64,000 nucleotides of DNA from Pycnococcus provasolii. Lineage: Eukaryota; Chlorophyta; Pseudoscourfieldiophyceae; Pseudoscourfieldiales. The notes under the pieces are model-generated. The model was not told the origin of the DNA. It did not search any database and saw nothing but the letters and a program-made list of their open reading frames with translations. Shown piece after piece: positions 28,400-38,374 of this stretch. The position numbers and the translations under genes are program-made. How positions within the stretch are numbered: the stretch's first letter is position 1; each line of letters opens with the position of its first letter. The DNA lies in assembly GCA_049487715.1 (NCBI GenBank), contig CP150577.1, positions 496,001 through 560,000 of the forward strand, written 5' to 3'.

Positions 28400-28545
28400 G
28401 CCGGCTTGACTCCAGCGTGCCGGTTCCGGAGTTCTGCTTTCGGTCTCCGGGACCTGCTTGACTCTCCAGCGTGCCGGTTCCAGGTCCTGCTTTCGGTCTC
28501 CGGGACCGGCTTGACTCTCCAGCGTGCCGGTCCCAGAGTCCTGGT
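28400..28545 (+). repeat. Three tandem units of about 53 bp
   Basis: Units share CTCCAGCGTGCCGGT and GCTTTCGGTCTCCGGGACC, with starts near 28408, 28458 and 28511. GC-rich, non-coding. 28546-28800 has no gene; CCCTAACCCTAACAG occurs at about 28785. Confidence 0.8.
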
Positions 28546-28802
28546 TTTCGTTTCCCGCTTGGCGCGTACCGCTTCTAATCAGTACCACTACTATGCCCCT
28601 TCCTGAAGGCACGCCCACCCCCCTTCCTCCCTTTTCTTTGTGACGGCCAACCGGTTCTGTGGGCTAGTCTGTGGTGCCGTCGACTCCACCAGACGCCATC
28701 CACAAGAAACCCAAATAAAGATCCAAAACAAAGAGGACCGGGATCCCCTAAGGGAAACCCCAATAGAAAACCAAAAAGAAACCCCTAACCCTAACAGATG
28801 CT

Positions 28803-30362
28803 CCGTGTTCCCCTGTCGTGTTCCCTTAGAGTGTTGTTCCGGTGTCCCCTTCCGTAGGTGTCGTCCTTTCGAATAGAGCGGAGCAGGGTTTGGAGTGGCG
28901 AGCGCGCGAGACGCGCATAAACCGCCGTTTTCGCAGCAGCCGGGAACAGGGTTCTAATGCTGCGTGGTTGGCCTTTCTAGGGTTGCCAGCGGCACGACGA
29001 ATGGACGACACCTAGAGCTCCCAAAGGGCTGCGGAGCTCACCTGCTTTATGGCGTCGCGCCGCACGAGCTCAGCACGGCTGTGCAAGCTTACAGCGAGCT
29101 GTTGTCGCTTAAGCTAGCTTACCACCAGCCTGAGGAAGAAGAGCCTTCACGTCGCGCCAACACAGAGCTGGGGCGCCTCCTCCGTTACCACGGAGACGTG
29201 GAAGGCCTTGCAGCACTCACGGACGACAGCGAGTTCGCGTTGGCTGCGTACTTCAACTCAGACGGGCAGGAAGACTTTGTGTCACACGGGGAAAACGCAC
29301 TGGCGTCTGACTTGCAGAACGTTAGGGCTCTAACTCAAGATCTACTACAACATGTTACACCTCCATCGCGAGATTTTCTGGGAGGCAGATTGCTCGAGGT
29401 GTACATGGTGGGATTTCTCCAACCGATCGACGTTCTAGCTCTGCAAGCCTTTGCTAGTGCGAACACTAAGCGACACCTGAGGGCTAAAGAGCGCGGAGAC
29501 GAACTGCTGGCGTCCCTTTTTTGGGGGTTCACTGATTCTCACCAAGATCTTAAGTGCGTGACCATAACGCACAAGCGCGGTTACGCCGCGAACAACCTCA
29601 AGCCGTCTAATTCCCACCCACCCTCCCTTGTTGGTGCTGAATTGGCGGGCAGCCGTCAGCTCACGTGTTCGCGCGTGAACTGACAGGCTGGAGAGGTTAT
29701 CGGGTTTTTGAGCAGGCTTTGGGTTTGGCTGAGGGACACTCTCCTCCACACCGTCTAGGAGAGCAAGAAAAGAATAGAGCGGAGCAGGGTTTGGAGTGGC
29801 GAGCGCGCGAGACGCGCATAAACCGCCGTTTTCGCAGCAGCCGGGAACAGGGTTCTAATGCTGCGTGGTTGGCCTTTCTAGGGTTGCCAGCGGCACGACG
29901 AATGGACGACACCTACGGAAGGGGACACCGGAACAACACTCTAAGGGAACACGACAGGGGAACACAGAGCACGCACAGCAGGGGGGGATACCCCTTGAGG
30001 CACGGCCGCCTCTTGGCGCGGTGACTCACTGCGGTTCGGCTCGAGGGAAGAGGGAGAGGGAATATTGGGTTCATATTTCTTTTAATACACCCACCCACCC
30101 GCCCGGCGGGCAGCCGTCAGCTCACGTGTTCGCGCGTGAACTGACAGGCTGGAGAGGTTATCGGGTTTTTGAGCAGGCTTTGGGTTTGGCTGAGGGACAC
30201 TCTCCTCCACACCGTCTAGGAGAGCAAGAAAAGTCGTGCCGCTGGCAACCCTAGAAAGACCAACCACGCAGCATTAGAACCCTGTTCCCGCGGCTGCTGC
30301 GAAAACGGCGGTTTATGCGCGTCTCGCGCGCTCGCCACTCCAAACCCTGCTCCGCTCTATTC
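28803..30362. mobile_element. Nested repeat cluster (blocks A, B, C)
   Basis: Block A at 28803-28860 returns inverted at 29910-29968. Block B (begins GAATAGAGCGGAGCAGGG) is at 28871-29012 and 29772-29913, and inverted at 30233-30362. Block C (begins GGCGGGCAGCCGTCAG) is at 29645-29772 and 30105-30233. So C-B is followed by A in one place and C is joined to inverted B in another. This suggests repeated insertion or recombination of a foldback-type element, with the reading frame at 28964-29683 enclosed. Confidence 0.7.
28964..29683 (+). CDS. Unrecognised open frame inside the nested repeats
   Basis: Open frame of 239 codons beginning at GTG within block B; no ATG occurs near the start. The unique part (about 29013-29640) encodes a mainly helical, Leu/Ala-rich protein with an acidic cluster (HQPEEEEP) and no motif I can name. 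The sequence has codon-like composition and stays open for over 600 bp between repeat blocks, so it may be an exon or a captured gene piece. It could also be chance in GC-rich DNA. Confidence 0.3.
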   Translation: MVGLSRVASGTTNGRHLELPKGCGAHLLYGVAPHELSTAVQAYSELLSLKLAYHQPEEEEPSRRANTELGRLLRYHGDVEGLAALTDDSEFALAAYFNSDGQEDFVSHGENALASDLQNVRALTQDLLQHVTPPSRDFLGGRLLEVYMVGFLQPIDVLALQAFASANTKRHLRAKERGDELLASLFWGFTDSHQDLKCVTITHKRGYAANNLKPSNSHPPSLVGAELAGSRQLTCSRVN

Positions 30363-30399
30363 CTCTCAAACTCCTCCTCATTCTTCATTCATTCATCCA

Positions 30400-30535
30400 C
30401 TCTCCTCCCTCCCATCATTACTTGGTTCTTAGTGGCACACACTTGTGTGTCGCTCACCATGAGGCATACGGTGGAGGGAGGTGTACGTACACGAAGCACA
30501 CTAGTACTGCTAGAGTTTTGGTAGGTAAGTTGTCT
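30400..30535 (-). repeat. Inverted piece of shared 3' cassette T3
   Basis: GTGGCACACACTTGTGTGTC and the following ACCATGAGGCATA match, inverted, the distal parts of the 3' cassettes near 40245-40350 and 61770-61870. It also keeps the TCATTCATTCAT-type microsatellite. Confidence 0.65.
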
Positions 30536-30631
30536 CGTTTTGTTCTACTTGTGAAAACCTACCCTAAACTTAACAAACTAACAAACCTACTTTCACACAC
30601 GCATGTATATGTGAACAAAGAAACGAGGGAG

Positions 30632-30901
30632 TAGGCAGATGGGAGACACAAACATGTGTGTGGGGGAGGAGGGGGCTTCGCTCGCTCGTGGAGACACAAC
30701 ATGAATTCAACCAAGAAGAGCAAAACACCATCATCGTGGGCTGGAGCACAGAGTTACACGTTTTGTACAGACATCTCTCTCGACTACTACGAGTTTTACT
30801 GGCGTCTACATTCCTTGGCACCTGAATGTTGCAATGCCGTTGGAGAATTAATTAATCCACGGGGACTTCGTTCTCGAAAGAAGGTCGAAAGACTAGGTTA
30901 G
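30632..30901 (+). pseudogene. Duplicated element fragment, copy 1
   Basis: About 250 bp resemble 34976-35222, including CAGAGTTACACGTTTTGTAC here and a slightly changed form there. In the first copy one frame (about 30698-30901) reads SWAGAQSYTFCTDISLDYYE then LHSLAPECCNAVGELINPRG; the second copy has the same residues but with stops. Differences look like decay of a once-coding sequence. Protein family not recognised. Confidence 0.45.
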
Positions 30902-31231
30902 GTTACATATATATATGTAACATAGTATTACAATACATATAATTCACGCTGCGCATCTTAGGAAGCACGTGCTGCCTCCGTATCGATGTTCATAACGTCC
31001 ACGGTTGTGCCCAGAATCTCTTCACGAGGTACTGTGTTCACCGTATCTTCGCTCGCCTTTCTGAACCAGTTATTAATATCGATTGCATGTCCCACCTCCT
31101 TGCAGTCCATCACCATGTCGCCAACATTTCCTTTGTCGTCGTCGTCGTCGTCGTTGCTGATGGCTAACGTCTCAACGGCTGTGCGAGCTGGCTGTTTTGC
31201 GACGCTCGCCTGTTGCTGGAATATGTTCGTC

Positions 31232-32257
31232 TTATGCGGAATGATCGCATACGACGTGCCGTGAGGAGTTGTCGTTGTAGTACGCGTCATCGCCGTAAAA
31301 ACGATGTAGAGTAATGACATCCGTCTCCCAGATCCGGCGAATGACTTGCTGATCGATACGTGCGATGTTATGTTGCTTGTTCAGGTGGTCATTAGACGTG
31401 ACCTGCCCAAGTCTTTCACGTGGTACCAACCATCCCAACCCATAACAGTCCGAGAAATCCTTCATGTCATTTGCGAGGTGTTCGACACGTGCGTAAGCGT
31501 AGTCAACGACATCCAATCCACACATGCTCGTTTGGCTTGCAACGTGGGGATTTGTATTGAAATCGTCCATGTCAATCTCCGCCATACGTGTAAGATATGA
31601 TTTCCAAGTGACGAAGTTTGTATCGCACAGCTCATGGCTCTTCATCACTTGCGAACACAAGTCAGCCTCTACCTTGCGTCTTGCACCACCGCGCACTTTA
31701 TTCAAGTATGCACTACGCGCCCTTTGCCACGGGTTGCGTACCACCGCGAGTCGCCTCCAAGTTGGATCCGTTAAAATGTGCAAGCGTTGCTCAATATGTA
31801 TTGAGCGCAGGTAAGTCAATCCATTGTCATGCAAGTTCACATAGCTAACAAATGTCTTGTGTGCTTCTCTCCAGTCCGAATATCCGTGAGTACGTCTTAA
31901 GCTCATGTAAACCGCCTCATTTGCAGCTTTGGGCATTGTGCACACGAGCACTTTGTGTGTGAAATTCACATAGGCAAGACTTAATCCGAAGCCATGTTGT
32001 GCAACAGCACGAAGACGTTGGCGAGACCGGTAGCCTTTTATTCCTTTTACATCACTAACGGGTAATTGTCTTTGTGGTTGTGCTATCCAACCTTGCTGAG
32101 GTCGTCTTCTCGACAGGGTACTCGTGCGAGCCTTCGTGTCGTGCTTGATCGCCGCAACCTTCTCTCGTATCAGGTCGAGACGGCTTGGTTGTTGCCAGCC
32201 AACAGAGCGTTCTTGTACAAAGCTCGCGTAAAATAGTAGAAACATGGTGTACCTCAT
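31232..32257 (-). CDS. Golgi sulfotransferase (Sulfotransfer_2-like)
   Basis: Protein of 341 aa; the ATG opens a short hydrophobic signal (MRYTMFLLFYASFVQ), then a stalk motif RLDLIREKVAAIKHDTK. The PAPS 5'-phosphosulfate loop is CTMPKAANEAV near residue 108, with the Lys in place, and the 3'-phosphate motif is RRLAVVRNPWQRARSAYLNK near residue 168. The C-terminal third includes DHLNKQHNIARIDQ, typical of carbohydrate sulfotransferases. Expected to sulfate a glycan using PAPS in the Golgi lumen. The first about 66 residues are nearly identical to those of the sialidase-like protein at 35289-37169, after which the proteins diverge abruptly. Confidence 0.8.
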   Translation of the reverse strand: MRYTMFLLFYASFVQERSVGWQQPSRLDLIREKVAAIKHDTKARTSTLSRRRPQQGWIAQPQRQLPVSDVKGIKGYRSRQRLRAVAQHGFGLSLAYVNFTHKVLVCTMPKAANEAVYMSLRRTHGYSDWREAHKTFVSYVNLHDNGLTYLRSIHIEQRLHILTDPTWRRLAVVRNPWQRARSAYLNKVRGGARRKVEADLCSQVMKSHELCDTNFVTWKSYLTRMAEIDMDDFNTNPHVASQTSMCGLDVVDYAYARVEHLANDMKDFSDCYGLGWLVPRERLGQVTSNDHLNKQHNIARIDQQVIRRIWETDVITLHRFYGDDAYYNDNSSRHVVCDHSA

Positions 32258-33057
32258 CGTATACGACTACTACGTGGTACTTGAGCCTGAAACACCAAGG
32301 GGAAATAACACGGGTTGGCAACTCCGACCAAGCACGGTTGTTTGTGAAGGGATCCTTGAGTTCCTGTTATATACGAGACTAGAGGTGCCGCTGGGGTTTA
32401 GAGTTTTGCATTCGCTGGGTTTAGAGATTTCTCCCCGGGCATCCCCGGCGTGAATGTCATCAAAAGTTATGGCGTCAGTTACAGCAAACCCTGCTCACCC
32501 TCTTCACCCTGCCCATTGAAATTGTACCTCACTCCTCAGCTAGAGCTGGTCCTGCCTTTGGCGCACGTCCACCACGTTTCCTATTGTTAAGTGTGGGTCT
32601 AAACTCAGGTGGGAAAGAGATAGTAGAGGTGCGTATCCCGTGCGCCAGCACGTGTTTGCACTTTCTCGTGCACTGAAACCCGTACGGGTGTGCAACCGCC
32701 AGCGTTCTTTTTCTTGGTTTCGGCCGCAGCTTGCTTCGCTTGTTCATAAGCATCGGCAGACGTGGCTGTGAGGTGAACCCCCAAACGGGATACGCCGAAC
32801 TGCCAAAACCCCCAACAGGGAGGTGGTCATACTAGTATTTCTCGGCAAACCCCCAATTCCCCGCACGTACGTAAGGCATTGCTTGAAAAGATTTAATAGA
32901 ACGTTATAAACTCCCGACTAGCCTCCAACCCCTAATCTCCACACGCAAATACTAGTATATACTCGAGTATTAGTATATACTAGTATATACTAGTATATAC
33001 GCGAGCCCTCTTCTACAAATACTAGTATTTTGCCATCTATACGCGAAAGGCGGCTAA
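32258..33057. other. Gene-free stretch with R2 copy and ACTAGTAT palindromes
   Basis: 32768-32829 is copy 2 of the R2 repeat (GTGAGGTGAACCCCC). 32830-33030 contains several ACTAGTAT/ATACTAGTAT units in both orientations, including TATACTAGTATATACTAGTA. No gene seen. Confidence 0.6.
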
Positions 33058-33300
33058 CATGGGTCCCCATGGGCCCTCAAGGGGCCGCATGGGGCCTCGT
33101 GGGGCCCTAAACGGCCGCATGCGGCCCCACGAGGCCCCAAGAGGCCTCAGACCCCTCCAAGGGTCAGAGGGGATACCCGATGGAGAGGGACCCCTCAGAC
33201 CCCTCTAGAGGCCTCACGCGGCCACAGACCCCTCCAGACGCCGCGTGAGGCCTCACGCGGCCTCCTGCGGCCTCACGCGGCCTCACGCGGCTTCTGGAAG
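33058..33300. repeat. Dense GC-rich short palindromes
   Basis: Many overlapping copies of GGCCTCACGCGGCC, GGGGCC and GACCCCTC blocks in both orientations. Base composition is far above the surroundings. No protein-like pattern in any frame. Confidence 0.8.
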
Positions 33301-33599
33301 TACGCCGCGCCCGCGTGAGGCCGCTGTCCAAGAAGTAGACGTCTCCCTTAAGGCTGCTCGCGCGTATCCACTCTTGCTGTTGGTTGCTTGCTTCGCAAAC
33401 AACCTCCCACCCTCCCTCCCTGTTGACTATGGTTGGTACTTGGTACTTGGAGCAGGAGACCTACTTTTGGTTTTAATTTCGGTTTGTGTAAAGATGACCT
33501 TCATTGGCAATACTGGGCCCCCCTAAAACCCCTAAAACTCCAACAAATGAACATACAAACTGAACAACTAAACAACGCTACTAGCCAGCGTTCATACCA

Positions 33600-33761
33600 G
33601 GCATAGCAGCGAGGGGAAGTGTCGAGATTATACCTTATATGCCTTGTGGGGAACCGTTGTTGAGGACTCGGGATCCCAGAGGGATAAGGGGGCGCGGCCC
33701 CTGGTTGTCTAAGTTTGTAAGACCACTCTTTTATTTTCCCTTTTTCTACTTATTCTCTTCA
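33600..33761 (+). promoter_or_regulatory. Shared upstream leader L, copy 4
   Basis: Starts GGCATAGCAGCGAGGGG and ends CTTATTCTCTTCA, 51 bp before the ATG of the methyltransferase gene. The closest pairing of complete leader and start codon in the window. Confidence 0.7.
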
Positions 33762-33811
33762 ACCACATCTCTTCGAGACACTCATGTCTTGTGCTTAGAC
33801 ATTATGCAGTC

Positions 33812-34687
33812 ATGCAAAGCTTTGGAGAAAGCAGGTTAATTTTCTTTGTGGTGGTTTGCCTTGCACACCACGCAATCGTTGACTCGCTGCGTCCTGTGCA
33901 ACTCAAGGTAGAAACGATACCACGATACATGAGCTTACCTTCCTATGAGGGGCAGCGGTACCAATATCGCGTAGCACAGGATGGGAGGAGGCTTGGGCAG
34001 CTCCGCACTGAGTTCAGGCACATAAAATTGTGCAAATTTGCTCTACAAAAAATCCTTGATGAATACGACTTCGAGTCTGTGGTTGACGTGGGAAGTGGAG
34101 CTGGAGACCACGCAGAACTATTCATTCGGCATGGAAAGAAATACACAGGAATAGAGTTCGGTAGCGTTACTGTCGAGCGTCGTCAGCGCGACTTTCAATT
34201 CCGACGTGGAAGGACGGCGAGTAAGCTAATCGCACAAGCGAAGGCTCTCGTCGGTGACTTTAACACGATGAACTTAACAGCTTTAGAGGGAACATTTGAC
34301 GTAGTTTGGATATCACACGTGCTCGAGCACCAACTCGACGCGCACACGTTCTTACGCCGTGCAATCTCTCTCGGCAAAGAAGGTGGGCTGATAGTGATCA
34401 GCGTTCCAATTTTCAAGTCTCAGATGGTCGGTGGTCATGTTTCAATATGGACTGCAGGTCATCTATTATATCACCTCGTACACGCCGGCATCGACTGCAC
34501 CAATGCTCGAATTGGCACGGAGGGCATGGCAACCACCGTGCTGGTTCCTAAGAAGTCTATCAAAAGAAATATCAGATGGGAATACATCGGAGGTGACATC
34601 AATCGGGCATCTCCCTATCTTCCTCGAGTCGATGGCAAACGGCTGCAAGAAGGATTTCACGGCGAAATCTCCTATCTTGACTGGTAG
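33812..34687 (+). CDS. Class I SAM methyltransferase, secreted/Golgi
   Basis: Protein of 291 aa from the first ATG. Signal/anchor at residues 8-25 (RLIFFVVVCLAHHAIVDS). VVDVGSGAGDHAELF near residue 90 is the SAM-binding loop; YTGIEFG is the acidic end of the second strand; FDVVWISHVLEH near residue 168 is motif II; GGLIVISVPIF is the post-II strand. Fold matches Methyltransf_11/23 proteins often found in sugar and O-antigen clusters. Substrate unknown; context favours a surface glycan. Not related closely to the FkbM or TylF types elsewhere in the window. Confidence 0.7.
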   Translation: MQSFGESRLIFFVVVCLAHHAIVDSLRPVQLKVETIPRYMSLPSYEGQRYQYRVAQDGRRLGQLRTEFRHIKLCKFALQKILDEYDFESVVDVGSGAGDHAELFIRHGKKYTGIEFGSVTVERRQRDFQFRRGRTASKLIAQAKALVGDFNTMNLTALEGTFDVVWISHVLEHQLDAHTFLRRAISLGKEGGLIVISVPIFKSQMVGGHVSIWTAGHLLYHLVHAGIDCTNARIGTEGMATTVLVPKKSIKRNIRWEYIGGDINRASPYLPRVDGKRLQEGFHGEISYLDW

Positions 34688-34825
34688 CATACTGGTATTT
34701 GAGATATGTGTGTTGGGCCAAGCACAAAAATTCCTTCTGAAATGTTGGAGGCAGCGCCACGAGATTAAACGCAAAATTTGGACAATTTAGTTATACGTCG
34801 AATACTTGCGCCAGAGAGAGCATCC

Positions 34826-34968
34826 CTTGGGCCATCAAGCTGGAAGTGCGCATTGGCGAAAGCAACCCAATACTCATTGGATATTTAGTTCCTTGCGCAT
34901 TAGCTGCTGCCGCAAAAAAAGAAGGCCATCACATTTCTCGCTTTGAGCGCGGTACCTTGAGGAGATAA
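34826..34968 (+). pseudogene. Nuclease-like element fragment
   Basis: Encodes IKLEVRIGESNPILIGYLVP followed by CALAAAAKKEGHH, matching the C-terminal third of the nuclease-like family, closest to the copy at 26.2-27.8 kb. Ends at about 34968 and joins directly to the second copy of the 30.6-kb fragment. Confidence 0.75.
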
Positions 34969-34975
34969 CCAAACC

Positions 34976-35222
34976 TGAGTCGTGGAGATAGGCAGATGGG
35001 GGACACAACAAAGGGGGGGAAGGGGCGTTGCTCGGTCGTGGAGACACAACATAACCTAAAGAGATAGCAAGAAAACACTAACATCATGGGCAGGAGCACT
35101 GAGTTACACGTTTCATGATACAGACATCTCTTTCGACAACTACGAGCTTTACTACCGTCTACATTCCTTGGTACCTGAATGTTGTAATACCGTTTGAGAA
35201 TGAATCAATCTTACGGGGACGG
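34976..35222 (+). pseudogene. Duplicated element fragment, copy 2
   Basis: Related to 30632-30901 over about 250 bp with scattered changes and in-frame stops. Same order relative to the flanking GGCAGATGGG start. Non-functional. Confidence 0.55.
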
Positions 35223-35288
35223 TGTCACTTAAAGGACGGAGGTCTGTTGCGGATGTGTATCATCCATGGAACTTTTAGCACCCAATCC

Positions 35289-37169
35289 TCAAATAGAAAT
35301 TTGTTGAAGCTTTCTTTCGATGCGCGGTTTAGCATGTATCCACGCGAGCGGCACTAGCATTCGCGCTGCATTCAAATTAATGCGGAAAAACATCGCATCG
35401 CGATTGTCGTGATTGCCAAATTTCGTCGGGCGCTCCGTGCCGCGAACCATGATGTAGATTTTGCTGTTTGATATAAAGCCTTGTGGATAGGAGGCACTCT
35501 GCTTGTAGTCCGCAAATACAAGGACAAAGCGAACAAAGTGCCAGTCATAGCCCCCATTGCTCGAATAAAACAAAGCTAAGGCGCTTCGATCAACCTCGCA
35601 CATCGTACCAGGAGCCACACGTAAACCTAGTTTCATACCAGCGTCTACATTCGGAAACGTGCGAAACGCCATCGAGTTGCGATGCACATTGCTCACCATC
35701 CAGTGCAATTTCGACTCACTATCCCAAAAGATCGCGGGATGAGCAATGGACAATCCAGGTAGGTCGCGTATGCTCATCTCCTCCTTGAACGAATACTTCG
35801 ACCCATTCCATGTAGTGGGCACAACTGCTCCGGTGTTGCACCGCTGGACATTATTGATGCGTAAAATTGCGTGCAGTAAACCAGGACTAGTTGCAAGGAG
35901 AACAGGTTCCATCCAGTACGGGTCTCCAAAACCATGTTTCCACGCACTCGCTTCAGGTATGGCTCGTTGAAATGCACCACCCATCACTGCTCGCTGCACA
36001 TTAGCATCGCCGCGAAAGTACAAACCAAACGTTCGCCTGGAAAACACGATGTCATGTCCGAGTGGGTTCGCAGGGCCCTCATTGACGCTCCAATTCAGAG
36101 GATCCATCGGGTCCACATTGCCACCACGTAACCACAGTACCCCCACCAACCAATCCACTCCACCGTAAACATCAATTTGATTAGCGAATGTGTATGATAT
36201 TGTATAGCCCGCCTTGCAATTATCTGCCTGATCACTGTATGATTTGACGGTAAGCGTGACTACGCCCGCCGCCGATTCGCTTTGCACACGCCCAAATGTA
36301 CGGCCACACCGAAGAAGCGCATTCCGCGCAAACCTGAGCCCGGGCTCAAGACGGAAAACGTTGGGTCCTAGAACCTCCACGACACGTCGCGTGTACCTCT
36401 CATGATTAAAATTAGGCGTGGTAGTGATAGGAAACACGAGTCGCCCGCCATCGATTACAAAGCCACAGTTATGCAACAAAACAGCGCTTTGCACGCTCGG
36501 AATAATATCCTTTGGTGGACTCCACATATATCCATCGACAGTGAGCTTAGTAAGAAGCACGTGACTCCCCTTAACGAATGTGCTACGCATACAGAGCATG
36601 TAAACATCTCCACTGCGCACGAAGAGCTGTGGGCTGCGGTGTCTCGCTATGCTATTCTTTCGAATCCACGTGGCTCCATCATCACAGCTTTCGAACGTCT
36701 TTATCTGAGGTTCACCCCCGCCCCATTCGCCAAGCTCTTCGTATGCAGATATTAGGCATCTAGTGTGTGGACGGTTCACAACCGTTCCTTGCCCAACCAT
36801 GCGCTTACCCGTGGGCGCTAGGGAGTCGACGTTGCGCCGGTACACAAATCCATCCTCTTTGTCAAATGGCTCGGCCGACCTCACAGTTGATAGAGATGCC
36901 ATTTCGTCACCAGAAGACGGTCCCACTTGCTCATTCGTTGCTCTGAAAGCGTTCCTGAGCCCGTCACTAAAGGGTAATTGTCTTTGCGGTTGTGCTATCC
37001 AACCTTGCTGAGGTCGTCTTCTCGACAGGGTACTCGTGCGAGCCTTCGTGTCGTGCTTGATCGCCGCAACCTCCTCTCGTATCAGGTCGAGACGGCTTGG
37101 TTGTTGCCAGCCAACAGAGCGTTCTTGTACAAAGCTCGCGTAAAATAGTAGAAACATAGTGTACCTCAT
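35289..37169 (-). CDS. Sialidase/BNR-like beta-propeller protein, secreted
   Basis: Protein of 626 aa with the same signal and stalk as the 31.2-kb sulfotransferase (identical for about the first 66 residues, apart from one or two changes, to QRQLP). The rest resembles sialidase-superfamily propellers: an Asp-box-like FESCDDGATWIRK near residue 165, HRSPQLFVRSGDVYML, an SYSDQADN strand, and a late SSNGGYDWHFV. Only some Asp boxes are clear. It could hydrolyse or merely bind glycans. No close relative elsewhere in the window. Stop at 35289-35291. Confidence 0.6.
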   Translation of the reverse strand: MRYTMFLLFYASFVQERSVGWQQPSRLDLIREEVAAIKHDTKARTSTLSRRRPQQGWIAQPQRQLPFSDGLRNAFRATNEQVGPSSGDEMASLSTVRSAEPFDKEDGFVYRRNVDSLAPTGKRMVGQGTVVNRPHTRCLISAYEELGEWGGGEPQIKTFESCDDGATWIRKNSIARHRSPQLFVRSGDVYMLCMRSTFVKGSHVLLTKLTVDGYMWSPPKDIIPSVQSAVLLHNCGFVIDGGRLVFPITTTPNFNHERYTRRVVEVLGPNVFRLEPGLRFARNALLRCGRTFGRVQSESAAGVVTLTVKSYSDQADNCKAGYTISYTFANQIDVYGGVDWLVGVLWLRGGNVDPMDPLNWSVNEGPANPLGHDIVFSRRTFGLYFRGDANVQRAVMGGAFQRAIPEASAWKHGFGDPYWMEPVLLATSPGLLHAILRINNVQRCNTGAVVPTTWNGSKYSFKEEMSIRDLPGLSIAHPAIFWDSESKLHWMVSNVHRNSMAFRTFPNVDAGMKLGLRVAPGTMCEVDRSALALFYSSNGGYDWHFVRFVLVFADYKQSASYPQGFISNSKIYIMVRGTERPTKFGNHDNRDAMFFRINLNAARMLVPLAWIHAKPRIERKLQQISI

Positions 37170-37261
37170 CGTGTACTACTAACCTTGGTACTACTACTTG
37201 GTTGCGTCTGTTTTGTGTTTTCTTGGTACAGTACTACTCGTTCTTTTTTACAATGTCGCTT

Positions 37262-37510
37262 CGCGTTGTTAGTTTTAGGGTAACCCCTAAAACTAACAAC
37301 TTAAACTAATCCAGATGCAGGTCCCCCCCTGCTACCGTAGTTTAGGGACGCTGTTTAGACCCCAAAAAGCGGTTTAGGGACGCGTTTTTTCGTCCCTAAA
37401 CTGTTTAGGGACGTTTTCTCGGAATAGCGGGGGAGGAGGTCGGCGCCTCTTGATTGGGGGTTAGGACCCGAGAGGTGTCATTTTTACCCCAAAAAAGACA
37501 CCTAACCCTA
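37262..37510. repeat. TTTAGGG-like hairpins and GTTTAGGGACG repeats
   Basis: 37264-37300 is a hairpin with arms GTTGTTAGTTTTAGGG and its complement. GTTTAGGGACG occurs three times in the forward orientation and once inverted, giving the 11-bp inverted pair around 37391-37414 (CGTCCCTAAAC, T, GTTTAGGGACG). 37470-37510 adds GGTGTC...GACACC and CCTAACCCTAACCCC. Resemblance to plant-type telomere units is loose; no array is present. Confidence 0.75.
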
Positions 37511-38374
37511 ACCCCCGGCACCCCGGTTGATGCCACCTCCTTGCTCCTTGACCCGCTTTGACCGGCCCCGTGGTCGTGCATTCAAGGAGCAATCCAAAGT
37601 TTGTTGTTTCTCTCGAGAGCACTTACTACGGGTGAGCTTTTCCTCCTTCGGATGCTGCTTCGTTAAGGCAATCGCTCCTGGGATCCATGCACCTGAACGG
37701 CGGCTACTGGCAAGTGGTTGCGACTATGTACGCCAGGCCATACGTTAACTCCGATGGCATGGTCACACCAAGACTGCCAGGGCGCGTCTCGGTGTGCCGT
37801 GCGTGGGGTGGCACGCAATCACGCGCCGTAGGCGCTCTCTCCCAGCGCCCAACCTCGCTTAAGCTCATGAACGTGTGCTTGCGCGAGGACCTATTCGCGC
37901 AGCACTCCCACGGCACGGACGGCGATCGGGAATATACTTGGCAATATAGCGCTATGGGCGTCAGACCATAAAATATATAGGGCTATATATTTTGATATCA
38001 TATATTTGGCAATATAAAACCTTGGCCGGGTTCGAGGCAGACAGGCGATTATCAAGGTTGCGGCTCCTTGATAAAACTCTGACTAATTTCTGACTTTTTC
38101 TGTGTTCCTCATTTGAAAAGAGCGCGAGCGGGGTTTGGAGTGCGCCCGGCGCGCCAAAACCCCCGTTTTCGCCAAGATACTGCGCTGCCATCCATGCCAG
38201 TTCCCGGTTTCCCTCCTCGTTTTCCTTCCCGAATCCCGGAAAACGAGAGGGAAATCGAGAGGGAAACGGGGAGGGAATTCCCTCTTGCCAGTGCGCTCTA
38301 TTAGTTCCTCTTGGTTTTTGAGCGATGGATCAGCATGCAATTAGGGGTTTGGTTGGATAGGTTTCCGTTTAATA
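37511..38374. other. Gene-poor stretch with terminal motif M
   Basis: 37960-38030 contains repeated AT-rich ATATATTTTG-type sequence. 38116-38160 holds the GAGCGCGAGCGGGGTTTGGAG motif shared with several repeat ends. A frame around 37687-37971 is not convincing as a gene. Confidence 0.4.

Noticed and set aside
33245-33526. 93-codon frame from the GC-rich palindrome field
   Set aside because: Begins inside the short palindromes with no protein-like composition.
37260-37510. Telomere array
   Set aside because: TTTAGGG-like units are few, interrupted and partly inverted; no tandem array and the window continues on both sides.
37687-37971. 94-codon frame MHLNGGYWQVV...
   Set aside because: No motif, no homology to neighbours, ends in an AT-rich repeat; too weak to call.
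38020-38070. Possible tRNA (GTTCGAGGC in a T-arm-like context)
   Set aside because: No matching acceptor stem or anticodon arm could be drawn; no tRNA or rRNA gene found anywhere in the window.
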